Part shown: piece after piece, positions 25,953 to 33,945 of the stretch
Numbering within the stretch: position 1 is the stretch's first letter
Layout of the letters: every line of letters begins with the position of its first letter
Source: DATDMG01 sp036518955
GTDB taxonomy: Bacteria > Actinomycetota > Actinomycetes > Actinomycetales > Kineosporiaceae
Assembly: GCA_036518955.1 (NCBI GenBank)
Contig: DATDMG010000319.1
Location: 1-47,963, forward strand
DNA: 47,963 nucleotides
Reading direction: 5' to 3'
The notes under the pieces: generated by a model
Told to the model about the DNA's origin: nothing
Database searches by the model: none
What the model saw: only the letters and a program-made list of their open reading frames with translations
Program-made: the position numbers and the translations under genes

Positions 25953-26519
25953 GTGCGGAACGAGCAACGTCTACGAGCCCGAACGCCCGAGTCACGCGCC
26001 TTCGCGGAGCGCGTACGACTCGTCATGAACCTGACCTCGCGCCTCAACGCGCTGCCGTTCGATGATCTGGACGCGCGCAGGAAGGTACTCACCGAGGTCT
26101 TCGGCGGAGCGGTCCCTGATTCCCTGTCCATCCTGCCCCCGTTCTATTGCGACTATGGGCTGGGAGCATCGTTCGGAGAGCGTGTGTTCATCAACCAGGG
26201 GTGCTTCTTCCTCGATTACGGCGGCATCACCATCGGCGACCGCGTCATGATCGGTCCGCGGGTGACCCTGAGCACGGCCGGACACCCCGTCGAGCTCGAC
26301 GAGCGGTACGACTTCATCACCCACGCCCCCATCCAGATCGAGGACGACGTGTGGATCGGAGCCGCGGCGACGGTCACCCCTGGGGTGACCATCGGCCGGG
26401 GCTCAGTCGTCGGGGCGGGCGCCGTGGTCGCCATGGACGTGCCACCGCTGAGCGTGGTGACGGCGACAGGCCTGGTCGAGCGGAAGCGACTGAAGCCCGC
26501 GCCTCCGGCAACCTCCTGA
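25953..26519 (+). CDS. hexapeptide-repeat sugar O-acetyltransferase (MAT/GAT-like)
   Basis: 188 residues from GTG 25953; an ATG at 25890 would add 21 residues unlike the family. It is a left-handed beta-helix acyltransferase of the maltose/galactoside acetyltransferase group: a helical N-terminal part (SRAFAERVRLVMNLTSRLNA), then PPFYCDYGLGASFGERVFIN, LDYGGITIGDRVMIGPRVTL, the catalytic-histidine motif STAGHPVELDERY and hexapeptide rungs IEDDVWIGAAATVTPGVTIG. It would transfer acetyl from acetyl-CoA to a sugar. Acceptor unknown. Confidence 0.87.
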   Translation: MRNEQRLRARTPESRAFAERVRLVMNLTSRLNALPFDDLDARRKVLTEVFGGAVPDSLSILPPFYCDYGLGASFGERVFINQGCFFLDYGGITIGDRVMIGPRVTLSTAGHPVELDERYDFITHAPIQIEDDVWIGAAATVTPGVTIGRGSVVGAGAVVAMDVPPLSVVTATGLVERKRLKPAPPATS

Positions 26520-26960
26520 GATCCCCGCCTCGTCCCGGCACGTCGGCATGTCCAGGCCGTCGTCCAGGGCGTGTCCCGCAAAGATCTGGGCCGATGTCGG
26601 TTTGACTGTGCTTCGTGGCTGGGGACACGGATGATCACACGGTTGAAGCGGCATGATCTGACCGATGCGGAGTGAACTCGGCTGGAGCGGCTGCTGCCGG
26701 ATGGTCGGGGGTGCCGGGGCAGGCCGTGGGCAGATCACCGAAGGGTGATCAACGGGGTGTTCCGTCGGGTGCGTGCCGGGCTTCCGTGGCGCGACCTGCC
26801 GGCGGTGTACGGGCTAGGTGGGTCCGGGCTGATACGGCCGCTCGCTGGGTCCGCCCTGCGGGCTTTCGGTGACTGCTCCAACTCGTCGATGGTGCCGGGA
26901 CGTCGAGCGGGGAGCCTGGGGACGGCGCGAGGCCCGGCGGGAGCGCCGGGCTCGGCTGCG
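26520..26960. other. intergenic region holding the IS5 remnant
   Basis: The 441 bases between the acetyltransferase stop and the end of the secreted-protein operon contain the transposase fragment described at 26631-26815. From 26816 to 26960 I see no gene, no right IS end and no clear terminator. Confidence 0.6.
26631..26815 (+). pseudogene. broken IS5-family transposase (N-terminal fragment with nonsense codon)
   Basis: Translation from ATG 26631 reads MITRLKRHDLTDAE, stop, TRLERLLPDGRG, then RGRPWADHRRVINGVFRRVR, AGLPWRDLPAVYG. This is the DUF4096 N-terminal region of IS5-family transposases (usual form LTDAEW.RL..LLP). The conserved Trp codon TGG has become TGA at 26673-26675. Similarity stops at about 26815, where the usual PWQTV-type continuation is replaced by unrelated sequence. 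The bases near 26568-26585 (GGCGTGTCCCGCAAAG) look like the element's left end. A dead, truncated IS scar just upstream (right side) of the acetyltransferase and at the edge of the secreted-protein cluster. Confidence 0.8.
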
Positions 26961-27638
26961 TCACGGGATGGGTCCGGTGACCTTGGCGTCGACCTCGTAG
27001 GTGGCCCAGGTCCGCTCCACCACGTTGTCCGACCAGTTCCCCCACGGGCGTTCGGTGCTCTTCCAGTACCAGTGTCCGGTGGCACCGCCGTCCGTGCACG
27101 GTGGGGAGGCGGTGAGCTTGAAGTAGCCGCCGCGGAAGGTTCCCCGGCGCCAGCGTCTCGTGGCGATCTGTACCGGACGGGCGGTCTGGCCCGGCTTGAG
27201 GACCAGGAGCCGGTGGAAGTCCGTGGTCACTTCCGTGGTACGGCCGAACGACGGCAGAATGGACTGCGCATAATTCCACCACTTCCCGGCCGGACTGTTG
27301 TTGTTCCCGAGGTTGAGGGCGATCCCGACGGTCAGACTGGTGGTGGTGGTCTTGACCTGGTTCCACTGGTACTCGCAGTCGATGGCCCGGTCGTTGCAGA
27401 CGTAGAGGTCTCCCTTCCAGATCCAGTCGTCCCAGGTGTTCGCTGCCTGCTCCTGGACCTCGCTGCGGGTCGCCCCCCTGATGGGCACGATCGCGAAACC
27501 CTCGCTGACCGAGTCGGGCAGGCACTCGGCCTCGGCGGCGTCGGCCGAGCCGAGGAGCGCCGATCCCGCCAGCAGCGCGACGGTCAGGAACCCCCCGGTC
27601 AGGTAGCCGGGAGCGCGGGTGATACGCCGAAGCATCAC
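26961..27638 (-). CDS. secreted four-cysteine protein, A-type paralogue 2
   Basis: 225 residues from GTG 27638 (overlaps the preceding stop as GTGA; the next codon, ATG 27635, is an equally good start). A signal peptide (FLTVALLAGSALLGSADA) leads to a mature protein starting near AEAEC. Four cysteines (ECLPD, YVCND, DCEYQ, PPCTDG) match those of the paralogue at 28875-29555, as do ANTWDDWIW, KTTTTS, EVTTDF, IATRRWRRG and FRGGYFKL. I recognise no named family. The Thr/Ser-rich alternating strands followed by LKPGQTARPVQIATRRWRRG resemble aerolysin/ETX-MTX2-type beta pore-forming proteins (weak inference). Last gene of a four-gene set. Confidence 0.8.
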   Translation of the reverse strand: MMLRRITRAPGYLTGGFLTVALLAGSALLGSADAAEAECLPDSVSEGFAIVPIRGATRSEVQEQAANTWDDWIWKGDLYVCNDRAIDCEYQWNQVKTTTTSLTVGIALNLGNNNSPAGKWWNYAQSILPSFGRTTEVTTDFHRLLVLKPGQTARPVQIATRRWRRGTFRGGYFKLTASPPCTDGGATGHWYWKSTERPWGNWSDNVVERTWATYEVDAKVTGPIP

Positions 27639-28201
27639 GAGGTGGCCTGCGGAGGGGACGGCGGCCAGCTTTGAGACCAGTTCACGATCCGGCGGGTTCT
27701 GGTCGTGGGGTCGGTGACGACCTCGGCGACCCAGATCGCGCTGCGTTCCATGCTCTGGCAGACGTCACGGTAGTCGTAGTCGTAGGCCGGATGGAGACGC
27801 GCGTCCAGGGTGTCCCATGCCAGGACGTCGGTGCTGAACGTCTCGCATTCCTGCCGGTCGTAGCTGGCGGTCTTGGTCCAACCGGGGTAGGTGTCCCCGT
27901 CAAAGCGGACCTCGTCGCACAGCTGGTGACCGCGGCTCGCGCTGGCCCAGGACGTGTCCTTGGCCACTTCGACCAGACGCACATAGGTGACGTTCGGCTC
28001 GAAGCCCTTCACGGTGGAGCCGAAGGCCGAGGCGCACAGCCGGCTGCCGGTCTGCGCGGCGGCTGACGCGAGATTCCCCACTGCGAGCAGGCCGAGCGGG
28101 GCACTCGCCAGCAGGATGCCGACGGCGGTGCGCCGGCGCCGGGCCGGGCGCGATGCCGGTCGTGGTCGTGGAGACGTAGATCTGGACATGGCTATGGGCA
28201 T
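27635..28201 (-). CDS. secreted four-cysteine protein, B-type paralogue 2
   Basis: 188 residues from ATG 28201 (GAGGA about ten bases upstream; ATG 28189 is an alternative). An arginine-rich N-terminus and hydrophobic stretch (RRTAVGILLASAPLGLLAVG) form a signal peptide ending near ASAAAQTG. Mature cysteines are RLC, QLC, QEC and DVC. Spacing of the last two, and SYDRQECETF and YRDVCQSME, parallel SYDSLSILTTCEDF and TPDVCRNMD of the protein at 28287-28817, so the two are diverged paralogues. Function unknown. Its stop overlaps the next gene, so the B and A products here are translationally coupled. Confidence 0.75.
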   Translation of the reverse strand: MPIAMSRSTSPRPRPASRPARRRRTAVGILLASAPLGLLAVGNLASAAAQTGSRLCASAFGSTVKGFEPNVTYVRLVEVAKDTSWASASRGHQLCDEVRFDGDTYPGWTKTASYDRQECETFSTDVLAWDTLDARLHPAYDYDYRDVCQSMERSAIWVAEVVTDPTTRTRRIVNWSQSWPPSPPQATS

Positions 28202-28286
28202 GGATATGGGTTCCTCGATCGCTGGTGAGATCGGCGTGCCGGAGACGCCGTGGAGATGGCCGTGAGATCGCCGCGGGACCCGTCGG

Positions 28287-28817
28287 CTAGTGCGGGTGAC
28301 CGGGGCCCTGGCTCTCCAGCACCAGCAGCCCGCCGGCGTCCTGGTGCTTGTAGAACCACCAGGTGCGGTACTCGTCCATGTTCCGGCAGACGTCAGGGGT
28401 GATCCACCCGTCGTGCGCGTGGTCCAGCGGAGTAAGGCCCGCCAACGTGCCGGCGGCTGCGCCGAAGTCCTCACAGGTGGTGAGGATGCTCAGGCTGTCG
28501 TAGGAGAAACTGACGTCCTCGTCGCGAATCTTCCATCGGTTGTCGGAGATATCCCCGGTGAGTTGCTCGTCGTCACGGTTACCGTTGTGCAGCGGGCCGC
28601 AGTCGTCAGACTTTTCTATCTCCTTGACCTCGAACAGTGCCGGGCCGGTCGCGGTGCCGGACGGGGTGCCGTCGGGATTGTTCAACGGGAACCGCGAGAA
28701 GCACACGCGGTGGTTGCTCTGTGCCTGGGCAACGGGCAGCACCGACCCGTGGCCGGCGATGACCGCCACGGCGACGGCGGCACCTGCGGCAGCGACCCGG
28801 AAACGGCGTCGGACCAT
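28287..28817 (-). CDS. secreted four-cysteine protein, B-type paralogue 1
   Basis: 176 residues from ATG 28817 with a strong AGGAGG eight bases upstream. Signal peptide FRVAAAGAAVAVAVIAGHGS, cleavage near AQA-QSN. Mature cysteines: RVC, DDC, TTC, DVC. A charged central part (EIEKSDDCGPLHNGNRDDEQ) precedes the conserved end motif TPDVCRNMDEYRTWWFYK. The mature start (Q-x-x-x-R-V/L-C) is shared with paralogue 2 at 27635-28201. No named domain recognised. Lies 57 bases after the A-type gene in what looks like one operon. Confidence 0.78.
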   Translation of the reverse strand: MVRRRFRVAAAGAAVAVAVIAGHGSVLPVAQAQSNHRVCFSRFPLNNPDGTPSGTATGPALFEVKEIEKSDDCGPLHNGNRDDEQLTGDISDNRWKIRDEDVSFSYDSLSILTTCEDFGAAAGTLAGLTPLDHAHDGWITPDVCRNMDEYRTWWFYKHQDAGGLLVLESQGPGHPH

Positions 28818-28874
28818 GGTAAACCTCCTGTGCGATAGATTCTCCCGTCGGCTGTCCCGACGGCTCCGCCGGTC

Positions 28875-29555
28875 TCAATCCGCGATGATCGGATCCCCGG
28901 CATGGCCGTTCACCACGTAGGTGGCCCACTCGCGGACGACATAGTTGTCCGACCAGGAACCCCAGGGGCGATCCTTGACCTTGACGTACCAGTGGCCGCC
29001 GCCCCCGCCGTCGGCGAAGCACGCGCCCGCCCCGGCCAGCTTGAAATATCCGCCACGGTAGACTCCGCGGCGCCATCTGCGGGTCGCGACCTGGATCGGG
29101 TAAACCGTGTCACCTGGCTTGAAGTTGATCTGGGTGCTGAAGTCGGTGGTGTACTCGGTGACCTTGGTGTAGTTCGGGATCAGGAAGAGAAAGGCATTGA
29201 GATAGCTCTTCGACGGGCTGTTCCGGTTCCCGAACTGAGCCAGTCCTCCGATGCTGACATTGGTCGAGGTGGTCTTGGACTTGCCATAGCTGTACTCGCA
29301 CCTGCTGACGTTCGAGGGGCAGACGTACGGTTCCCCCCGCCAGATCCAGTCGTCCCAGGTATTCGCCGCCTGCTGGGTGACCTCGGCCCTCGTCACGCCG
29401 TGGAGGAGGACGCCGTCGAATCCCTCCGATGCGGAGTCGGCAAGACAGGTGGTCTCAACGGCCCGTGCCGGTTCGAGGACCGGTACGAGGGCGAGCAGGG
29501 TCGCGACAAGTGCGAAGGGCAGGCTGCGCCACGGGAGTTTCACGTCGCCCCTCAT
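28875..29555 (-). CDS. secreted four-cysteine protein, A-type paralogue 1
   Basis: 226 residues from ATG 29555 (a GTG at 29543 with GAGGGGC upstream is an alternative). Signal peptide WRSLPFALVATLLALVPVLE, cleavage after ARA before VETTC. Mature cysteines TC, YVC, RC and GAC match paralogue 2. Shared blocks: LADSASEGF, RAEVTQQAANTWDDWIWRGE, KTTSTNVSIGGLAQFG, TTDF, IQVATRRWRRGVYRGGYFKL, and RPWGSWSDNYVVREWATY. The long region of alternating small polar residues and the KPGD..YPIQVATRRWRR element suggest a beta-rich fold. First gene of the set; the AT-rich stretch 29565-29605 upstream should hold the promoter. Confidence 0.8.
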   Translation of the reverse strand: MRGDVKLPWRSLPFALVATLLALVPVLEPARAVETTCLADSASEGFDGVLLHGVTRAEVTQQAANTWDDWIWRGEPYVCPSNVSRCEYSYGKSKTTSTNVSIGGLAQFGNRNSPSKSYLNAFLFLIPNYTKVTEYTTDFSTQINFKPGDTVYPIQVATRRWRRGVYRGGYFKLAGAGACFADGGGGGHWYVKVKDRPWGSWSDNYVVREWATYVVNGHAGDPIIAD

Positions 29556-30028
29556 GCTGATTCGGATTGTTGTCAGTAAAGTTGGCCAATCAAGTCAAGT
29601 ATAGGCGGGAGTGGCCCGCTCGCGGCCGCCGGCGAGCCCCCCCCACGACGTCCGACAGCGGACATGGAGGAGGTCGGACAGGGGATTCCGCGCGCCCGTC
29701 GGGCCGTCGTCACCAGGCGTCGACCGGCGCGCTCGTTCGCCGACAAACCTCTAACGGATGATCTGGAGGCCGCCCTCCGGATGACAGGAACCGACCTCTG
29801 ACGCGCGTTCGTGGTGGGCGATACTGGGATTGAACCAGTGGCCTCTTCCGTGTCAAGCACCTTGTCGATCCACCATCCGATACCTGGTCTGGGCGGCGGC
29901 ACCGGCCTGGCGCTCGGCGTGCTGGCCACCGCGGCCGGACCAGGACGTCGCCGAGCGGAGCAAGGGCACCCGCGGCTACTGGCGGGGTCCGGCAGGCGTG
30001 GGGTGGCCCTGCCGCTCGGTATGATCGC
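29556..30028. other. intergenic region with promoter and tRNA fragment
   Basis: The 473 bases between the secreted-protein operon (- strand) and the prolyl-tRNA synthetase (+ strand). 29565-29605 is clearly AT-richer than its surroundings and contains TTGACT and TATACT on the - strand, though not at standard spacing. 29812-29856 is a tRNA 3' fragment, listed separately. The rest (29606-29811, 29857-30028) is GC-rich and shows no gene that I can support. Confidence 0.55.
29812..29856 (-). other. 3' half of a tRNA-Val(GAC) gene, candidate attachment-site scar
   Basis: Read on the - strand, this runs from an anticodon loop TTGACAC (29856-29850, anticodon GAC) through GGAAG, the variable loop, a T arm with perfect five-base stem (ACTGG / CCAGT) and loop TTCAATC, to the acceptor strand ATCGCCC, base A and CCA. 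The matching 5' half (GGGCGAT acceptor strand, D arm, 5' anticodon stem) is absent: the sequence before the loop does not pair with GGAAG. A lone tRNA 3' end is the usual mark left by a tRNA-integrating element. Confidence 0.72.
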
Positions 30029-31471
30029 GTGGTGGTACGGGACAGCCGCGGTGTGACGGCGCAGAGCGAGGATTTCTCCGCCTGGTACAACGAGGTGGTC
30101 GTGCGGGCGCAGATGGTCGACCGCGGGCCGGCCAAGGGCACGATGGTGATCCGCCCCTACGGCTACCGGGTGTGGGAGCTGCTGCAGGGCGAGCTGGACC
30201 GACGGATCAAGGACACCGGGCACGAGAACGCCTACTTCCCGCTGCTGATCCCGCAGAGCTACCTGTACCGCGAGGCGGAGCACGTCGAGGGGTTCTCGCC
30301 GGAGCTGGCCGTGGTGACCCACGCCGGTGGCAAGGACCTGGAGGAGCCACTCGTCGTCCGCCCGACGTCCGAGACGGTCATCGGCGAGATGATGGCCAAG
30401 TGGATCAGCTCGCACCGGGACCTGCCGCTGCTGCTCAACCAGTGGGCGAACGTGGTCCGCTGGGAGCTGCGCCCCCGGATGTTCCTGCGCACCACCGAGT
30501 TCCTCTGGCAGGAGGGGCACACCGCGCACGCCGACGAGGCCGACGCGGTCGCCGAGATGATGCTCGCCCTCGACCTGTACGAGGAGGTCGCCCGGGACAT
30601 CGCCGCGATCCCCGTGGTGCCGGGGGAGAAGACGCCCGGGGAGCGCTTCGCCGGCGCGGTCCGCACCGTCAGCATCGAGGGGATGATGCGGGACGGGCGC
30701 GCGCTGCAGGCCGGCACGTCGCACTACATGGGCACCAACTTCGCCCGTGCGTTCGACGTCCAGTACACCGACGACGCGGGGGTCCGGACGCTGTGCCACA
30801 CCACGTCCTGGGGCATGAGCACTCGGATGATCGGCGGCGTGGTGATGACCCACGGCGACGACAAGGGCCTGGTGCTGCCGCCGCGGCTGGCGCCCTACCA
30901 GGTGGTGGTGGTCCCGATCACCCGTGGTGACTCCGCCGGTGAGGTGTCGGCCGCCGCGAACGACCTGGTCACCCGGTTGAAGGCCGCCGGGGTGCGGGTG
31001 CATCTGGACGACCGGCCGCAGGTCTCGCCGGGGTTCAAGTTCAACGACTGGGAGCTGCGGGGCGTGCCCGTGCGGGTGGAGCTGGGCCCCCGTGACGTCG
31101 AGGCCGGCACCGCCGTGGTCGCGCGGCGGCTGGGGGAGGGCAAGCAGCCGCTGCCGCTGGCCACGTTGCCGGAGGCGATGCCGGGCCTGCTGGACGCGTT
31201 CCAGGACTTCCTGCTCGCCCGCGCGACCGCGTTCCGCGACGAGCGGACGGCGACCGTCGACACCTGGGCCGACTTCACCGGGGCCGTCTCCACCGGCTGG
31301 GCGCTCGCGCTGCACTGCGGGCAGCCCTCCTGCGAGGATGAGATCAAGGCCGACACCGCGGCGACCCCCCGGTGTGTGCCCTCGGCCGCCGACGCCGAGG
31401 CCGGCACCTGCGTGCGCTGCGGTGCGCCGTCCGCGTACGGCAAGCGTGTGATCTTTGGGCGCGCCTACTGA
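30029..31471 (+). CDS. proS: prolyl-tRNA synthetase, Thermus/archaeal type (class II aaRS)
   Basis: 480 residues from GTG 30029 (a GTG at 30053, giving start TAQSEDFSAWYNEVV, is possible). It charges tRNA-Pro with proline. Class II motifs: RPYGYRVWELLQGELDRRIK (motif 1), FLRTTEFLWQEGHTAHADEA (motif 2, near 151-170), HTTSWGMSTRMIGGVVMTHG and DDKGLVLPPRLAP (motif 3). There is no ~180-residue editing (INS) domain of typical bacterial ProRS. The C-terminus carries a zinc-type domain (HCGQPSC, TPRC, CVRC) and ends RAY, as in Thermus and eukaryote-like enzymes. Located just beyond the tRNA fragment. If a long bacterial-type proS exists elsewhere, this is a second copy. Confidence 0.93.
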   Translation: MVVRDSRGVTAQSEDFSAWYNEVVVRAQMVDRGPAKGTMVIRPYGYRVWELLQGELDRRIKDTGHENAYFPLLIPQSYLYREAEHVEGFSPELAVVTHAGGKDLEEPLVVRPTSETVIGEMMAKWISSHRDLPLLLNQWANVVRWELRPRMFLRTTEFLWQEGHTAHADEADAVAEMMLALDLYEEVARDIAAIPVVPGEKTPGERFAGAVRTVSIEGMMRDGRALQAGTSHYMGTNFARAFDVQYTDDAGVRTLCHTTSWGMSTRMIGGVVMTHGDDKGLVLPPRLAPYQVVVVPITRGDSAGEVSAAANDLVTRLKAAGVRVHLDDRPQVSPGFKFNDWELRGVPVRVELGPRDVEAGTAVVARRLGEGKQPLPLATLPEAMPGLLDAFQDFLLARATAFRDERTATVDTWADFTGAVSTGWALALHCGQPSCEDEIKADTAATPRCVPSAADAEAGTCVRCGAPSAYGKRVIFGRAY

Positions 31472-31522
31472 CGACTCCTGGGGGCCTGTCGCCGGGCGCG
31501 GGTCCTCGGCCGAACCGGGGGG

Positions 31523-33772
31523 TCACTGTGTCGGCCGCGGAGCGGAGCAGAGCGGACAGGTGACCGGCCGGCCGCGGGTCGCCGTCGTGCCGAGCCACAG
31601 TCCGTCACGGGCGCGGGTGCAGCCGACGAACAGGCGGGTCCGTTCGAGGTCACGGCGCTCGGCGTAAGCGTCGTCCGACTCGTAGTGGCGACGCGGTCCG
31701 GGGACGGCGTCGCTGTCGGGGATGAGGACGTGGGCGAACTCCAGGGCCTTGGCTCGGTCGAAGGTGCCCACCTTGACGGCGTCGGCACTCCGGCCGTCGT
31801 AGTCGGCCAGCAGCATCACGGGGACGCCGCCCGCGGCCAGCCGGTCCCGCCAGCGGCGGGCCGCGCCGTTGGTGAGCACCAGCACCGCGACGTCCCCGTA
31901 CCGCACGCAGTGGGCGTGCAGCCTCTTCAGGTGGGCGAGCAGCGCGAACGTCTGGGAGGTGGGGTCGTCCGCCTCGGCGTGGACGACCGTCCCGCCGGGA
32001 CGGGCGGCCCGCACGGTGCGGGAACCATCGACGGGGCCGGCGTCCAGGTCATCGAAGGGGTCCGCGCCGACGAGGGCCAGGGCGTGCCGCAGAATGACCT
32101 CGCTGTTGCGGTAGTTGACGTCCAGGACGGTGCTGCGGCCGATGACGGAGACGCCCGCCTCGGCGAGCGTGTACCCGCCAGGGAAGATCGCTTGCTGGCC
32201 GTCGCCGACGAGCAGGAGCCCGTCGGGCCGGTCGCCGCCCAACCGGTGCAGGAGTCGGATCGCGGTGCAGCTGAGGTCCTGCACCTCGTCGGCGATGACG
32301 CTGTCCCAGGGGCCGGCGACGGCGCCGGACTCCAGCGCCGCGAGTGCCTCGAGCAGGACGTCGTCCCAGTCCGTCAGGTTCCGGGCGTGGCGGAGGCGCT
32401 CGTACTCGGTGTACAGCTGCCACATCGCGGTGCGGTGGGTCGGCTGCAGGGCGGTGCGTCGCCCGACCCGTCTCAGTTCGGCGTAGGTGGCCGGGTCCCG
32501 GATGCCGCGCCCCTTGATGACGTGAGCGATCTCCGCACGCCAGTAGGCCGGGGGCACGCCCAGGTCGGCGAGCGGGCTACCGCGGTGGACGGCGGACCAG
32601 GCGCGGTGGAAGCACTCCTCCAGCCCGGCCTCGTCGACCTGGACCCGGCGGCCCGCCGAGCGCAGCAGCCCGACGGCGACCTGGTGGACGGACGCGAAGG
32701 TGGCCCGGTCGGCGTGTTCGGGGGTGAGCCGGGTGAACAGCGAGCGGAACACCGGGCCCAGCGTCTTGACCTGGGAGGTGAACAGCACTGACCGGCCGCC
32801 GACGGCCAGCTGCCGGGCTCGGTGCAGGGCGACGACGGTCTTCCCGGTGCCCGCCGCGCCACGGATCCGGGCGGGGCCGGACCAGCCGCGGGCGGCCAGC
32901 CGGGCCTGAGTGGGATGCAGCCACGTCATCCACGTCTCGACCGGTTCGGCTGCTGCCGCGTCGGCGACGATCCGCCAGGCTTCCTCGATGCTGATCAGCT
33001 CTTCCTGGACGCCGGGAGGGCCAGCAGCAGGGGAGCGAGCTGAGGAGCGGGTGGAGCGCCGGGCGGAGGGGTGGGTGGAGGCGGTGCTGGCCTCGGCGTC
33101 GGCCATCGGCGGGCAGCCGCGATCGAGCGCCTCGACGATCTGGCCGAGCTGGTCGGCGGAGAGCCGGGCGGCGCGCCGCAGCAGGAACCGGGTCAGGAAC
33201 GGTTCGCCCAGCAGGTGGACCGGCCCGACCCGGGTGGGCGGGAGGTCGGAGCGGTCGAGCACGAGCAGCGGCACCACCTCACCGGGCGCCAGACCTTCGT
33301 CGGCGAGCAGCACCTGGACGGCGCCGGCCTGGGCGGCGACGGTGTCCAGGGCGGGGTCGGCCGGGTCGTCACCGCGCCAGAGCCGCCCGTCGTGCAGGTG
33401 GACGTCGGCCCACCGCTTGACGTCGATGACGAAGACCCCGCCCGGGCCGGCGAGCAGAAGGTCGATGTTCGCCCGGCGCGTGCCGGGCCAGCGGCGGTCG
33501 GGCAGCACACTCCACTGGGTGCCGGCCAGATCGACCAGTACCTGGGCGACGTGCTGCTCACCGGCCGCTCCTACCCTGAACCGGGTCTGGGCGTCGAGCA
33601 GTTCCCGCAGTACCCGGCCCAGGCTGTCGAGCTGCCGCAGCACGCCGTCGATGTCCAGGCCGAGTTGCACCGCCGCCCCGAGCGCGGAGGCCCCCGCACC
33701 GCGGGACGCCTCGCCGGCGCCGGATGACCCTGCGCGCACCGGCTCCGCCCCCACCGTTGACTCGAAACCCAC
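31523..33772 (-). CDS. NERD-domain UvrD/Rep-like superfamily 1 helicase
   Basis: 749 residues from GTG 33772 with GGGGGAG six bases upstream. A coiled or helical N-terminus is followed by a NERD nuclease-related domain (~65-170) with E72, D104 in ANIDLLLAGPGG and D117-V-K119 (VFVIDVKRW), the PD-(D/E)xK-like set. A SF1 helicase core follows: Walker A GAAGTGKT at 305-312, Walker B DSVIADEVQDLS near 489-500, GDGQQAIF, VLDVNYRNS, and VGCTRARDGLWLG (motif VI). The last residues carry a CPLC knuckle. The combination is that of NERD-UvrD proteins of DNA processing or defence; the precise role is unknown. Convergent with proS. Confidence 0.88.
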   Translation of the reverse strand: MGFESTVGAEPVRAGSSGAGEASRGAGASALGAAVQLGLDIDGVLRQLDSLGRVLRELLDAQTRFRVGAAGEQHVAQVLVDLAGTQWSVLPDRRWPGTRRANIDLLLAGPGGVFVIDVKRWADVHLHDGRLWRGDDPADPALDTVAAQAGAVQVLLADEGLAPGEVVPLLVLDRSDLPPTRVGPVHLLGEPFLTRFLLRRAARLSADQLGQIVEALDRGCPPMADAEASTASTHPSARRSTRSSARSPAAGPPGVQEELISIEEAWRIVADAAAAEPVETWMTWLHPTQARLAARGWSGPARIRGAAGTGKTVVALHRARQLAVGGRSVLFTSQVKTLGPVFRSLFTRLTPEHADRATFASVHQVAVGLLRSAGRRVQVDEAGLEECFHRAWSAVHRGSPLADLGVPPAYWRAEIAHVIKGRGIRDPATYAELRRVGRRTALQPTHRTAMWQLYTEYERLRHARNLTDWDDVLLEALAALESGAVAGPWDSVIADEVQDLSCTAIRLLHRLGGDRPDGLLLVGDGQQAIFPGGYTLAEAGVSVIGRSTVLDVNYRNSEVILRHALALVGADPFDDLDAGPVDGSRTVRAARPGGTVVHAEADDPTSQTFALLAHLKRLHAHCVRYGDVAVLVLTNGAARRWRDRLAAGGVPVMLLADYDGRSADAVKVGTFDRAKALEFAHVLIPDSDAVPGPRRHYESDDAYAERRDLERTRLFVGCTRARDGLWLGTTATRGRPVTCPLCSAPRPTQ

Positions 33773-33901
33773 GGTTGCTCCCCCACACCCACCGTTGATC
33801 GGGACGGTTCGAGTATCCGCACACGGACCGCCGCGGTGAACAGGTGCGGCCGCACTGGTAGGTGGCGAACGTGGGCGGTGCTCTTCACCGGGAGCGTCAG
33901 T

Positions 33902-33945
33902 GGGCGAAGGATCAGCGGGCGAAGGATCAGCGGGCGAAGGAGAAG
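33902..33945. repeat. 15-bp tandem repeat across a stop codon
   Basis: GGGCGAAGGATCAGC occurs at 33902-33916 and 33917-33931, followed by a partial third copy from 33932. The second copy contains the stop codon of the helicase-associated gene (33927-33929) and part of its last codons, so the gene's 3' end has been copied downstream without changing the protein. Confidence 0.75.

Noticed and set aside
26745..27674. Open frame on the + strand across the secreted-protein gene
   Set aside because: Antisense to a protein with a signal peptide and a clear paralogue; no recognisable domain and a composition typical of shadow frames.
29800..29900. A complete tRNA gene
   Set aside because: The T arm and acceptor strand are present, but the 5' acceptor strand, D arm and matching anticodon stem are missing, so only a fragment is called.
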